A stretch of DNA of 64,000 nt from Methylovorus glucosotrophus (GTDB lineage: Bacteria > Pseudomonadota > Gammaproteobacteria > Burkholderiales > Methylophilaceae). This document shows positions 1 to 7,108 of the stretch, piece after piece (position 1 is the first letter of the stretch; each line of letters begins with the position of its first letter). The stretch covers positions 186,001 to 250,000 of the forward strand of contig NZ_VMSE01000001.1 of the NCBI RefSeq assembly GCF_009858335.1, written 5' to 3'. The notes beneath the pieces are model-generated. The model worked only from the letters and a program-made list of their open reading frames with translations, searched no databases and was not told the DNA's origin. The position numbers and the translations under genes are program-made.

Positions 1-1255
1 CCTGCTTCAGTGTGTTTTCGGCCAGCTTGAGCTTGGTGATCTCGAGCCGCGTGCCGCTCATGGTCAGCGCTTCACCCTGTGGCGATCGGCGGGTCACCCG
101 TCCGCGATCTGCCACCCATATCCAGTGGCCGTTTTTATGGCGGCGACGCGACTCGCTGGCAAAGTAATCGGTCTCCCCCCTGAGATGCGCTTCCAGTGCC
201 TGTACCAGCTGCTCAAGATCATCCGGGTGGCAGAGCGCGCGGCAACTGTCCGCGGTGCAAGGCTCCAGCTCATCCGGCGTATATCCCAGCATCTCCGCCC
301 AGCGCGGATTGACGATACAGTCGCCGCTCCGGATATCCCACTCCCAGGTCCCAGCCGCCGTGCCATCAATAATTTGCTGTAATCGCTGGTGCTGATTGGC
401 CAGCTCGGCAGTTTTAGTTTTGACGCTTCTGCGCAACAGGAAAATCCACAGCAGGACGATGGCCCCCACCAGACTCAACAAGCCCAGTGCCGGCGCGATA
501 TAGCGGCTGTAAGGCAGCAGCACCGGTGATTGCCCTACCCATTTCTGAAACATTTCGATCTTGTCTTCACGCGGAATCCGCGCCATGCCGCTTTCAATCA
601 GCTGCAGTGTGTCGGTGGCGCCCTTTTTCACCGCATAATGAAACTGCCCCTGATACAGCTGGAACGCCTTGCGGTATTTTTGCGTAGGGTCCAGTTTGTA
701 AAGGTAGTAATTGGCCGGGTACTCATCCATGCAAAACAGCTTGACCTGCTCATCCAGCGCGCCTTTGATCAGGGATGTGTAATCCGGGTAGAGCTTGAAG
801 TTGGTAACGGAGTCCGCCCGCAGTCTTTCAATACAGGCGTCGCCTGCCTGCACCCCGATCAGAAACCCGCGCAGGTCATGCGCGGAGGCAATGCCGGGAA
901 TGCTGGCATGGCTGTAGATGGCGACGGGGAGATTGGCATACGGCTGTGAAAAGTCATAAGTCGCATCGCGGTCCGGCGTGCGGAACATCATGTCGATGAC
1001 ATCCGCATCTCCGTTGAGCAACGCTTGCTGGGCCTGATCCCAGTGGGTGGCGATCAGCTCGACCTTGATGCCGGTCTCCTGCTCCCAGCGTTTCCAGATA
1101 TCCATCTGGTACCCCTCCAGATTTCCGCTGGCATCGCGAAACAGATAAGGCGGGTAATTATCATCCGAGATGACGCGCAAGGTTTGTGGCTGGGCGTGTG
1201 CGGAGATGGCAGAAAAACCGAGCAGCGCCAGTGCCATGATGTGCGCCATGCACAT
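1..1255 (-). CDS. Membrane sensor: periplasmic solute-binding domain, TM helix, PAS (3' end outside window)
   Basis: The frame is open from the ATG at 1255 to the window edge, so the C-terminus and output domain are missing. Residues 1-26 form a signal peptide ending in AHA. Residues about 28-245 look like a family 3 solute-binding domain (LRVISDDNYPPYLF, then GYQMDIWKRW, GDADVIDMMF). A hydrophobic helix follows at about 262-284 and a PAS fold at about 300-415 (GTWEWDIRSGDC, HPDD, GHWIWVADRG). This is the architecture of a receptor that senses a small periplasmic ligand and signals inwards, usually through a GGDEF/EAL or histidine kinase module; which one applies here cannot be seen. An in-frame GTG 48 bases upstream is an alternative start; neither start has a clear ribosome binding site. 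Confidence 0.85.
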   Translation of the reverse strand, partial: MCMAHIMALALLGFSAISAHAQPQTLRVISDDNYPPYLFRDASGNLEGYQMDIWKRWEQETGIKVELIATHWDQAQQALLNGDADVIDMMFRTPDRDATYDFSQPYANLPVAIYSHASIPGIASAHDLRGFLIGVQAGDACIERLRADSVTNFKLYPDYTSLIKGALDEQVKLFCMDEYPANYYLYKLDPTQKYRKAFQLYQGQFHYAVKKGATDTLQLIESGMARIPREDKIEMFQKWVGQSPVLLPYSRYIAPALGLLSLVGAIVLLWIFLLRRSVKTKTAELANQHQRLQQIIDGTAAGTWEWDIRSGDCIVNPRWAEMLGYTPDELEPCTADSCRALCHPDDLEQLVQALEAHLRGETDYFASESRRRHKNGHWIWVADRGRVTRRSPQGEALTMSGTRLEITKLKLAENTLKQ

Positions 1256-1558
1256 GCGGTTGGCCAGACGCCGGGTTTGAGGCAACAACCAACCTGCCAC
1301 TACGCGGTTTAATGCACCGGTAGCGTAGCTTTTAGGGCTGATGTCGAGAGCGACGCGCAATGTAGTTGTGCCAATATTCAAGAGAGATGGGGCGGCGTTG
1401 AGCCAGCCTGAAGTGAGCAAACCCCATGCCCTGCTTTATTATTTTTAGGCCCTTCGGGTGCGTGAGCTGCAAGCCTAAACAAGTTGCCGGGGATGTGCAA
1501 TAGTCTGCGATCGGCATGGGGCGGTGTAAAATGCAGCAGCCCACTTCGCCTGCCTATC
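1256..1558. other. Intergenic region between divergent genes
   Basis: About 300 bases between the divergent sensor gene and the YgjP-like gene. No convincing ORF, hairpin with U-tract or repeat was found. A weak candidate -10 box (TAAAAT, 1527-1532, preceded by TGTG) lies about 27 bases before the ATG at 1559, but no good -35 box accompanies it. Confidence 0.4.
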
Positions 1559-2095
1559 ATGCTGCCCTTGACGCCCACTTCCCATTATCTTGCTGCGTAT
1601 CCCGCCAGCCTTGTCACACAGGCGCTTGATGTTATTCGGCAGGGAAAACTCGCGGAGATTTTTCTGGCGAAATACCCTGAGCCGCATACCATCCGAACCG
1701 ACAAAGGCCTGTACGATTTTGTGGTGAAAATAAAAGACGAGTACCTGCGCAATAGCGGACAACTTAGCCGGGTAGCATACGACAGCAAACTGCACATCGT
1801 GCGTCATGCGCTGGGCACGCATACGGCCATCTCGCGGGTGCAGGGCGGCAAGCTCAAAGCCAAGCGCGAGCTGCATGTGTCGGGGTTATTTCGCAGCATG
1901 CCGGAGGCATTCTTGCGCATGATCGTGGTACATGAACTGGCGCATTTCAAGGAGCGCGACCACGACAAGGCGTTTTACCAGTTATGTTGCTATATGGAGC
2001 CGCATTACCACCAGCTGGAGTTCGATTTGCGGGTGTATCTCACCTATCTCGATGCGGGCGGCGAGCCGCTGTGGGAGCCCAGAAGCGCGCCTTGA
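1559..2095 (+). CDS. ygjP: YgjP-like metallopeptidase-fold protein (M48/WLM-like)
   Basis: A 178-residue protein closely resembling E. coli YgjP (about 167 residues) over its whole length. Recognisable segments are DKGLYDF, SRVQGGKLKAKRELHV and the zinc-site stretch IVVHELAHFKERDHDKAF, which contains HExxH and a downstream His, followed by CYMEPHYHQLEFD. The family has a zinc metallopeptidase fold; E. coli YgjP has also been annotated as a UTP pyrophosphatase, so the physiological reaction is uncertain. The protein is cytosolic, with no signal peptide. The ATG at 1559 was chosen because it aligns with the E. coli start; an in-frame ATG at 1484 would add 25 unconserved residues. Its 3' end faces the next gene tail to tail with a 3-base gap. 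Confidence 0.85.
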   Translation: MLPLTPTSHYLAAYPASLVTQALDVIRQGKLAEIFLAKYPEPHTIRTDKGLYDFVVKIKDEYLRNSGQLSRVAYDSKLHIVRHALGTHTAISRVQGGKLKAKRELHVSGLFRSMPEAFLRMIVVHELAHFKERDHDKAFYQLCCYMEPHYHQLEFDLRVYLTYLDAGGEPLWEPRSAP

Positions 2096-2098
2096 GGT

Positions 2099-3085
2099 TC
2101 AGTTGCCGCCGATGATGCAGTTGCGGCCCAGCTGCTTGGCCTGATAGAGGCGCTGGTCCACGCTGTTGATAAAATCCACAGACTCATCCTGGTAACCAGG
2201 AATCACGGTGCCCACACCCACGCTGATGGTGAGTACCGGGCCGATCAGGGATTTTGCATGCGGAATCTGCGCCTTGAAAATCAGCTTGCGGCAGCGTTCT
2301 GCAATTTTTTTGGCGGCATCGCTATCCGTCTGCGGTAGCACCAGAACAAACTCCTCTCCGCCAAAGCGGGCAAAAAAGTCGTTCGCCCGTGTACCCGCAC
2401 TGCTCAGTATCTCCGCCACCTGCTTCAGGCAATCATCGCCCTGAATATGTCCGTAATGATCGTTGTACTGTTTGAAGTAATCGATATCCAGCATGATGAG
2501 GGACAGCGGCTGGCTGTTGCGCCTGGCATTGGTCCATTCCACCTGAATGATGGAATCGAACATGCGGCGATTGGCGACGCGTGTCAGGCCATCCTGGAAA
2601 GACAGCTCTTCCAGTTCTTTCTGCAGTTGCAGCAGTTTTTCTTCGGTTTTCTTGCGCTCACTGATATCAAACATGAAGCCGATCAGCGCTTCGACTTCGC
2701 CATCCGCATTGCGCAGCACATGCACCACATCGCGGATCCAGATGTATTCGCCATCCTTGGTCAGCGCCCGGTAATCCGCCTCGTGATCAATCCCGGAGCG
2801 CGATTGCGACACGCAATAATCCACTACCCATTCACGGTCTTCCGGATGCATGCGCGCGGCCCAGTCGCCTGCGCTCACCCAGCTCTCAGGCGCCCAGCCC
2901 AGCAGCGTTTCGATTTGCGGGCCGATGTAGCTGAACGTCATGGTGCGCCAGTCTATTTTCCAGGGAATCGCTTTGGTGGATTCCAGCAGGGTTTTATAGA
3001 CGGTGCTGTCTGCTTCAGGGGGTTTAACCGGGTTGCTCATATTGGCGGGTGACGCGTTGTCCTGTGTCATGGGCTGTGTCTGCAT
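2099..3085 (-). CDS. Soluble PAS-GGDEF diguanylate cyclase
   Basis: A 328-residue cytosolic protein. A PAS_3-type domain covers about residues 40-150 (TFSYIGPQIETLLGW, HPEDREWV, GEYIWIRDVVHVLR, then the PAC end DISERKKTEEKL). After a short coiled linker comes a GGDEF domain starting at DGLTRVANRR. The active site reads ARFGGEEF, and RAND lies exactly five residues before GGEEF, so both the catalytic motif and the RxxD product-inhibition site are intact. It should condense two GTP into c-di-GMP under control of a ligand or redox signal at the PAS domain. No TM segment. Other ATGs lie at codons 6 and 16; none has a clear ribosome binding site. Confidence 0.9.
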   Translation of the reverse strand: MQTQPMTQDNASPANMSNPVKPPEADSTVYKTLLESTKAIPWKIDWRTMTFSYIGPQIETLLGWAPESWVSAGDWAARMHPEDREWVVDYCVSQSRSGIDHEADYRALTKDGEYIWIRDVVHVLRNADGEVEALIGFMFDISERKKTEEKLLQLQKELEELSFQDGLTRVANRRMFDSIIQVEWTNARRNSQPLSLIMLDIDYFKQYNDHYGHIQGDDCLKQVAEILSSAGTRANDFFARFGGEEFVLVLPQTDSDAAKKIAERCRKLIFKAQIPHAKSLIGPVLTISVGVGTVIPGYQDESVDFINSVDQRLYQAKQLGRNCIIGGN

Positions 3086-3167
3086 ATTTTAGACCAATAT
3101 GCAGACCCAGCCGTATGGGGGGTTAGATAGAGTGATATCCGCCGTGCGGATAAGGAGAGGCCTGCGC

Positions 3168-4109
3168 TTAATGTGTTTGCATGCGGGCCATGCGCTTGAT
3201 GGCCTGAGGTGGATGCCCCAGGGTGCGGATGAAGGCACGGCGCATGCGCTCGGGGTCGGCAAAACCGGTTTCCCGCGCCACTACGTCAATCGGGTGCCGT
3301 GCGGTTTCTATCATGGATTTGGCCGCTTCCACGCGCAGGTTTTCAATGGCTTTGGCGGGTGATTGCCCGGTCTCGGCGCGGAAAGCCCGGCTGAACTGGC
3401 GCGGGCTCAGGTGCGCGACATCGGCCAGGTCTTCCACGGACAAAGGTTTGTGCAGGTTGCTGCGGGCGTAGGTCAGCGCGGTCTGGATGCGGTCGGACTT
3501 GGGTTCCAGCGTCAGCAGTGCCGAGAACTGCGATTGGCCGCCGGTGCGCCGGTGGTAGACCACCATGCGCTGGGCAATCGTGCGCGAAGCATCCAGCCCG
3601 ATATCGGCTTCCACCAGGGCCAGCGATAAATCAATGCAGGCCGTCATGCCTGCCGAGGTCCATACCTTGCCCTCGCGAATGAAGATACGGTCTTCTTCCA
3701 CCTTGATCTTGGGATAGCGGCGCTGCAATTCACGCGCGTGGCGCCAGTGCGTGCTGGCGCGCAGCCCGTCCAGCAGGCCCGCTTCAGCCAGGATGAACGC
3801 GCCGGTACATATGCTGGCAATGCGACGGCTGCCGATGTGTGCCTGTTGCAGAAAGCCGAGCAGGCCCGGGCTGGGGGTATGGATACCGATGCTGCCCATC
3901 ATGATGACGCTATCGTATGCCTGCTCATCGAAGGCTTCCGTGTGTACGGCAACCCCGGCCGAACTGGTCACGGCGCCCCCCAATTCGGATACCAGATGCA
4001 GCTCATAAACCGCCTGATGACTCACCACGTTGGCCATTTCAAATACGGTCATGGCCGCCAGATCCAGAATCTGAAAGCCGGGGAACACGACAAATCCGAT
4101 ACGCATCAT
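3168..4109 (-). CDS. GlxA-type transcriptional regulator (DJ-1/PfpI domain plus AraC HTH)
   Basis: 313 residues. The N-terminal half (MMRIGFVVFPGFQILDLA to about residue 180) is a DJ-1/PfpI-like glutamine-amidotransferase fold, with the nucleophile-elbow-like stretch SICTGAFILAEAG. The C-terminal 100 residues carry two AraC helix-turn-helix motifs (SVEDLADVAHLSPRQFSRAF and IDVVARETGFADPERMRRAF). Regulators of this class usually activate a nearby gene in response to a small metabolite. It is divergent from the SDR gene at 4225, and inverted AAGTGGGT copies lie in the gap, so the SDR is its likely target (inference). A second ATG three bases downstream is an equally good start. Confidence 0.9.
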   Translation of the reverse strand: MMRIGFVVFPGFQILDLAAMTVFEMANVVSHQAVYELHLVSELGGAVTSSAGVAVHTEAFDEQAYDSVIMMGSIGIHTPSPGLLGFLQQAHIGSRRIASICTGAFILAEAGLLDGLRASTHWRHARELQRRYPKIKVEEDRIFIREGKVWTSAGMTACIDLSLALVEADIGLDASRTIAQRMVVYHRRTGGQSQFSALLTLEPKSDRIQTALTYARSNLHKPLSVEDLADVAHLSPRQFSRAFRAETGQSPAKAIENLRVEAAKSMIETARHPIDVVARETGFADPERMRRAFIRTLGHPPQAIKRMARMQTH

Positions 4110-4120
4110 GATGTCTTAAA

Positions 4121-4199
4121 AAGTGGGTTAAATGACATTTAAGCCATAGCTTACGTGCATATACTAACTCTCGTCAATCGCTTGTTTAAACACCCACTT
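4121..4199. promoter_or_regulatory. Inverted AAGTGGGT / ACCCACTT pair in a divergent promoter region
   Basis: Perfect 8-base inverted arms at 4121-4128 and 4192-4199 sit in the 115-base gap between the GlxA-type regulator and the SDR. Each arm abuts the 5' end of one gene, as expected for a regulator that controls both. AraC/GlxA proteins commonly bind separated half-sites; the assignment to this regulator is inference. Confidence 0.4.
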
Positions 4200-4224
4200 A
4201 AATTTATTCATCAAGGAGAAACAC

Positions 4225-5031
4225 ATGGCGACATCTACTCAAGGCAAGGCTCTCATTACGGGCTCATCTTCCGGCATCGGCGCTGTTTATGCAGATCGCC
4301 TGGCCAGGCGCGGTTACGATCTGGTGCTGGTGGCGCGCGATACCACCCGTCTGCAAGCGCTGGCCGACAAATTGCACGCTGCCACTGGTCGCCACGTAGA
4401 AATCCTGGGCGCTGACCTGACACGCAAGCAGGACCTTGAGCAGGTAAAGCAAAAGCTGCTCGCCGATAGCGACATCAGCGTGCTGGTGAATAATGCCGGT
4501 ACTGCAGCGGTGACCTCGCTCTTGGATTCCAATCTGGATCAGATCGACACCATGATTTCGCTCAATATCACGGCGCTGACACATCTGGCCGCGGCGGCTG
4601 CCACCAGCTTCGTCAAGCGCGGCAATGGCACCATCATCAATATCGCCTCCATTGTGGCGCTGGCGCCGGACATGCTGAATGGCAGCTACAGTGGCAGCAA
4701 GGCCTATGTATTGAATCTCAGCGAATCCATGCATCACGAGTTGTCTGGCAAGGGTGTGCGTGTGCAGGCAGTATTGCCAGGCGCCACACATACCGAGTTG
4801 TGGGATCGTGCCGGTTTCTCCGTCAACCATCTGCCACAAGAGATCGTCATGCCAGCAGAAACCATGGTCGATGCAGCGCTGGTCGGGCTTGATCTGGGCG
4901 AAGTGGTGACTATTCCTTCCCTGCCCGAAGCGGCCGACTGGACGCGCTTGGTGGATGCGCGCAATCATCTGCGCCCCAACCTTTCGCACAAACAGCCTGC
5001 CGCGCGCTACCTGCAAGCCGTGCGTCAGTAA
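4225..5031 (+). CDS. Short-chain dehydrogenase/reductase (SDR)
   Basis: 268 residues, typical for a classical SDR. The Rossmann nucleotide site TGSSSGIG is at residues 12-19, NNAG follows near residue 90, a Ser lies in IINIASIVAL, and the catalytic YSGSK supplies Tyr and Lys. It should oxidise or reduce a carbonyl/alcohol pair with NAD(P)(H); the substrate cannot be told from sequence. The start has a strong AAGGAG site nine bases upstream. It is divergent from the GlxA-type regulator and followed by a strong terminator, so it is probably monocistronic and under that regulator's control. Confidence 0.9.
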   Translation: MATSTQGKALITGSSSGIGAVYADRLARRGYDLVLVARDTTRLQALADKLHAATGRHVEILGADLTRKQDLEQVKQKLLADSDISVLVNNAGTAAVTSLLDSNLDQIDTMISLNITALTHLAAAAATSFVKRGNGTIINIASIVALAPDMLNGSYSGSKAYVLNLSESMHHELSGKGVRVQAVLPGATHTELWDRAGFSVNHLPQEIVMPAETMVDAALVGLDLGEVVTIPSLPEAADWTRLVDARNHLRPNLSHKQPAARYLQAVRQ

Positions 5032-5044
5032 TTCTGCTGAGCAG

Positions 5045-5080
5045 CATGGGCTCGGGCACGCTCCTGAGCCCATGTTTTTT
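5045..5080 (+). terminator. Rho-independent terminator after the SDR
   Basis: Perfect 9-base arms CATGGGCTC (5045-5053) and GAGCCCATG (5066-5074) with a 12-base loop, directly followed by six T (5075-5080). It lies 14 bases after the SDR stop codon, so it ends that transcript before the DUF2798 gene. Confidence 0.85.
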
Positions 5081-5113
5081 CATGTGCTTTTGATATTGCT
5101 TAAGAGGTAGCTC

Positions 5114-5350
5114 ATGTCCTGGAAAATACCGCGCCGTTTTCGGCCGATTGTGTTTGCCGCGGTGATGTCCGCTTTCAGTGTCATGCTGGTTTCCGGCACG
5201 CTCACACTGCGGCATTGGGGCTGGCATGCCGGTTTCATGCAGGAGTGGTGGCATGCCTTCTGCACTGCATGGCCTGTAGTTTTTCTGGCGATTCTGCTGG
5301 TGGCGCCTCTGGTCGGGCGTCTGGTGGAATGCATTGTGGCGTCTGAGTAA
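5114..5350 (+). CDS. Small DUF2798-type membrane protein
   Basis: A 78-residue protein with two hydrophobic helices: about residues 11-30 (IVFAAVMSAFSVMLVSGTLT) and 50-70 (WPVVFLAILLVAPLVGRLV). The spacing and the arginine-rich start (RRFRPIVFA) match the short DUF2798 inner-membrane family, whose function is unknown. The ATG at 5114 has AGAGG upstream. It lies just after the SDR terminator and therefore likely uses its own promoter or read-through. Confidence 0.75.
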   Translation: MSWKIPRRFRPIVFAAVMSAFSVMLVSGTLTLRHWGWHAGFMQEWWHAFCTAWPVVFLAILLVAPLVGRLVECIVASE

Positions 5351-5376
5351 TCCCTGACTACCCTTTCAAGCCTTGC

Positions 5377-5589
5377 TCAACGCCCGGCGTCAACAAACGC
5401 CTGATAGAGATTTCGCTCGCGCAGGCAGCTCTCCGCGCTCTTGTCCGCGCAAAACCCGCGCAGTTTGCAAAAGCAGATGTACTGCCCTAGCGTTTCGGTG
5501 GATAGCGATTCGGTTCCTCCTTCGGCTTGTTGCTGGCGCAACAAGGCAGCCAGCGCGGCTTGTTCGTCGGGGATCGGTAATGCAGTCAT
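5377..5589 (-). CDS. Small cysteine-containing hypothetical protein
   Basis: A 70-residue cytosolic protein that I do not recognise. The C-terminal half has four cysteines in the order C-F-C, C and C (QYICFCKLRGFCADKSAESC), a spacing that could bind a metal or form a redox pair, but no named family fits. The start at 5589 was chosen because GAGAG precedes it at good spacing; a longer frame exists upstream but looks non-coding. It lies directly downstream of the small membrane gene at 5654-5794 on the same strand, so the two may be co-transcribed. Confidence 0.55.
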   Translation of the reverse strand: MTALPIPDEQAALAALLRQQQAEGGTESLSTETLGQYICFCKLRGFCADKSAESCLRERNLYQAFVDAGR

Positions 5590-5653
5590 GATGGGCTCTC
5601 GTTGTTGTGGTGATGGGGGATGGGCTGATCCATCACGCTGGTGTGGCACCAGC

Positions 5654-5794
5654 TCAGGCCAGCAGGTATATGAGCAGCCCGAAGTACAGTAGTGCAAACA
5701 CGGCAACCAGCCAGAACACCCACAGCATATGCCGATGAATATGTTTTAGCGTGGTATTGATGTCATCCAGCTTGCCAGCTATTTCCTGATCCAT
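5654..5794 (-). CDS. 46-residue single-pass membrane protein
   Basis: A very short gene: ATG at 5794, stop at 5654-5656. An amphipathic N-terminal part (MDQEIAGKLDDINTTLKHIH) is followed by one hydrophobic helix from about residue 24 to the end (WVFWLVAVFALLYFGLLIY). The ribosome binding site AGGAG lies six bases before the ATG, which supports translation. It resembles small helical membrane proteins with a short coiled cytoplasmic tail; function unknown. On the same strand, about 65 bases upstream of the 70-residue Cys protein. Confidence 0.6.
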   Translation of the reverse strand: MDQEIAGKLDDINTTLKHIHRHMLWVFWLVAVFALLYFGLLIYLLA

Positions 5795-5983
5795 GAGATT
5801 CTCCTGTTGCGCCATCTAGGCGGGCTGCTTATGTTGTCAGCTTATTTTGTGTGTTTAGGAGCAGGGCGTCCATGGCCGGTTCCATGCCGGCGGCCTGCAT
5901 AACTTCTGCGTGCATTGCCCTGGCTGAACCATACGCCATAGTGTGCGTCAGGGTCAGTATCGGTGGAAACAAGGAGAGAGGTG

Positions 5984-6844
5984 ATGTGGCAACGTACGCT
6001 TGTATGGAGCTGGCTGGTGATGGGCACATTGATCGCGGCGCCTGCGGTGGCGGCCGAGCGCATTATCAACCTGGCAACCGGGCAGGTGGTTTCGGCGCAA
6101 GCGCTTGTCGATGATCTCGCGCAGCAGGATGTGCTGTTGCTGGGCGAAGTCCATGACAATGCGTTGCACCATCAACGACGTGGCGAACTGCTGAAACAAC
6201 TCAAAGCGCGGGTGGATGCGCCTGGTTTCTACGTGGTCGCCGAACATCTGCAAGCTGGCCAGCGTGTGCAGTGGCAGGGACCGCTGCTGGCGGATCTGGA
6301 GCGTGCCGGATTCAATGCCAACAGCTGGCAGTGGCCTGCGCATGAGAGCCTGTTTGCCGCGGTTCGCGAGGCCGGATTGCCACTCGTGGGCGGCAATCTT
6401 GCGCCGGAACAAGTCAGGAATGTGGCGCGTCAGGGCGCGTCCGCTTTGCCAGCCCCGCTGGCCGGCATCCTCCAGCAGGCTCCCTTATCCGCGACGGCGG
6501 CAGCGACGCTGAACCAGGATCTGCTGGATGGTCATTGTGGCCAGCTCAAGCCCGAGCATTTGCCTGCCATGCAGCTGGCGCAACGCGCGCGCGATGCGGC
6601 CATGTTCAGTGCCTTGCGCGATGCGGGTTCTGGCATGGCAGTGCTGGTGGCGGGCAATAACCATGTGCGGCGCGATTATGGAATACCCGTGATCTTCCAT
6701 GCGCTGCTGCCGGAACGCCGCGTGCGCGTGGTCGGCTTTGTGGAAGATAACGCCGAACAGATGGCCCGGCTCGATGGCTTGCGCGGGCAATACGATTATC
6801 TCTGGATCACCCCCGCACAGGATCGTCCGGATCCCTGTCAGTAA
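5984..6844 (+). CDS. ChaN-like (Tiki superfamily, haem-uptake) protein
   Basis: 286 residues from the ATG at 5984, which has AAGGAG eight bases upstream; an in-frame ATG at 5963 lacks such a site. Residues 1-24 form a Sec signal peptide ending in AVAA, without a lipobox Cys, unlike many ChaN lipoproteins. The body shows the family hallmarks LLLGEVHDNALHHQRRGELL, YVVAEHLQAGQRV and VLVAGNNHVRRDYGIPV. The ChaN family is linked to iron/haem handling at the cell envelope and shares the Tiki/TraB-like fold with conserved Glu and His residues. No haem-uptake neighbours are present, so the role here is open. Confidence 0.8.
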   Translation: MWQRTLVWSWLVMGTLIAAPAVAAERIINLATGQVVSAQALVDDLAQQDVLLLGEVHDNALHHQRRGELLKQLKARVDAPGFYVVAEHLQAGQRVQWQGPLLADLERAGFNANSWQWPAHESLFAAVREAGLPLVGGNLAPEQVRNVARQGASALPAPLAGILQQAPLSATAAATLNQDLLDGHCGQLKPEHLPAMQLAQRARDAAMFSALRDAGSGMAVLVAGNNHVRRDYGIPVIFHALLPERRVRVVGFVEDNAEQMARLDGLRGQYDYLWITPAQDRPDPCQ

Positions 6845-6889
6845 TCCCCTTGCCTGATCGCCATACACCAAACTCAGGCATCCGAAAAC

Positions 6890-6957
6890 GTGGCTCGGGG
6901 ACTTAATCCCGGAGAGATGCATGAAATCAGGCTGTTCAGCCACAGGACCTTATCCTG
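6890..6957 (+). other. Possible structured leader RNA before the PAS-GGDEF-EAL gene
   Basis: Several stems can form in the 264-base gap between the ChaN-like gene and the start at 7109. GTGGCT (6890-6895) pairs with AGCCAC (6938-6943). CTCGGGGA (6894-6901) pairs with TCCCGGAG (6907-6914) with one mismatch. GGCT (6930-6933) can also pair with AGCC (6938-6941), competing with the outer stem. CAGGA (6943-6947) pairs with TCCTG (6953-6957). No U-tract follows, so it is not a simple terminator, and it matches no riboswitch class I recognise, including c-di-GMP-I. Confidence 0.3.
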
Positions 6958-7108
6958 CGTAATAACCAGGGCTGACATATTTGCGCAGCGACCTCATAAA
7001 AGTTGTTCACTAAATGTCCTATAACGTATTACATTGCTAAAAATTTTGTGATTTTCATCACAGGATTGTCCTCTTTTATTGCTGTGTATTTGCTCAAAAG
7101 GGTTCTTG

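Noticed and set aside
6890..6957. c-di-GMP-I (GEMM) riboswitch
   Set aside because: The conserved GEMM blocks around the ligand pocket are not present, although the position before a GGDEF gene is suggestive.
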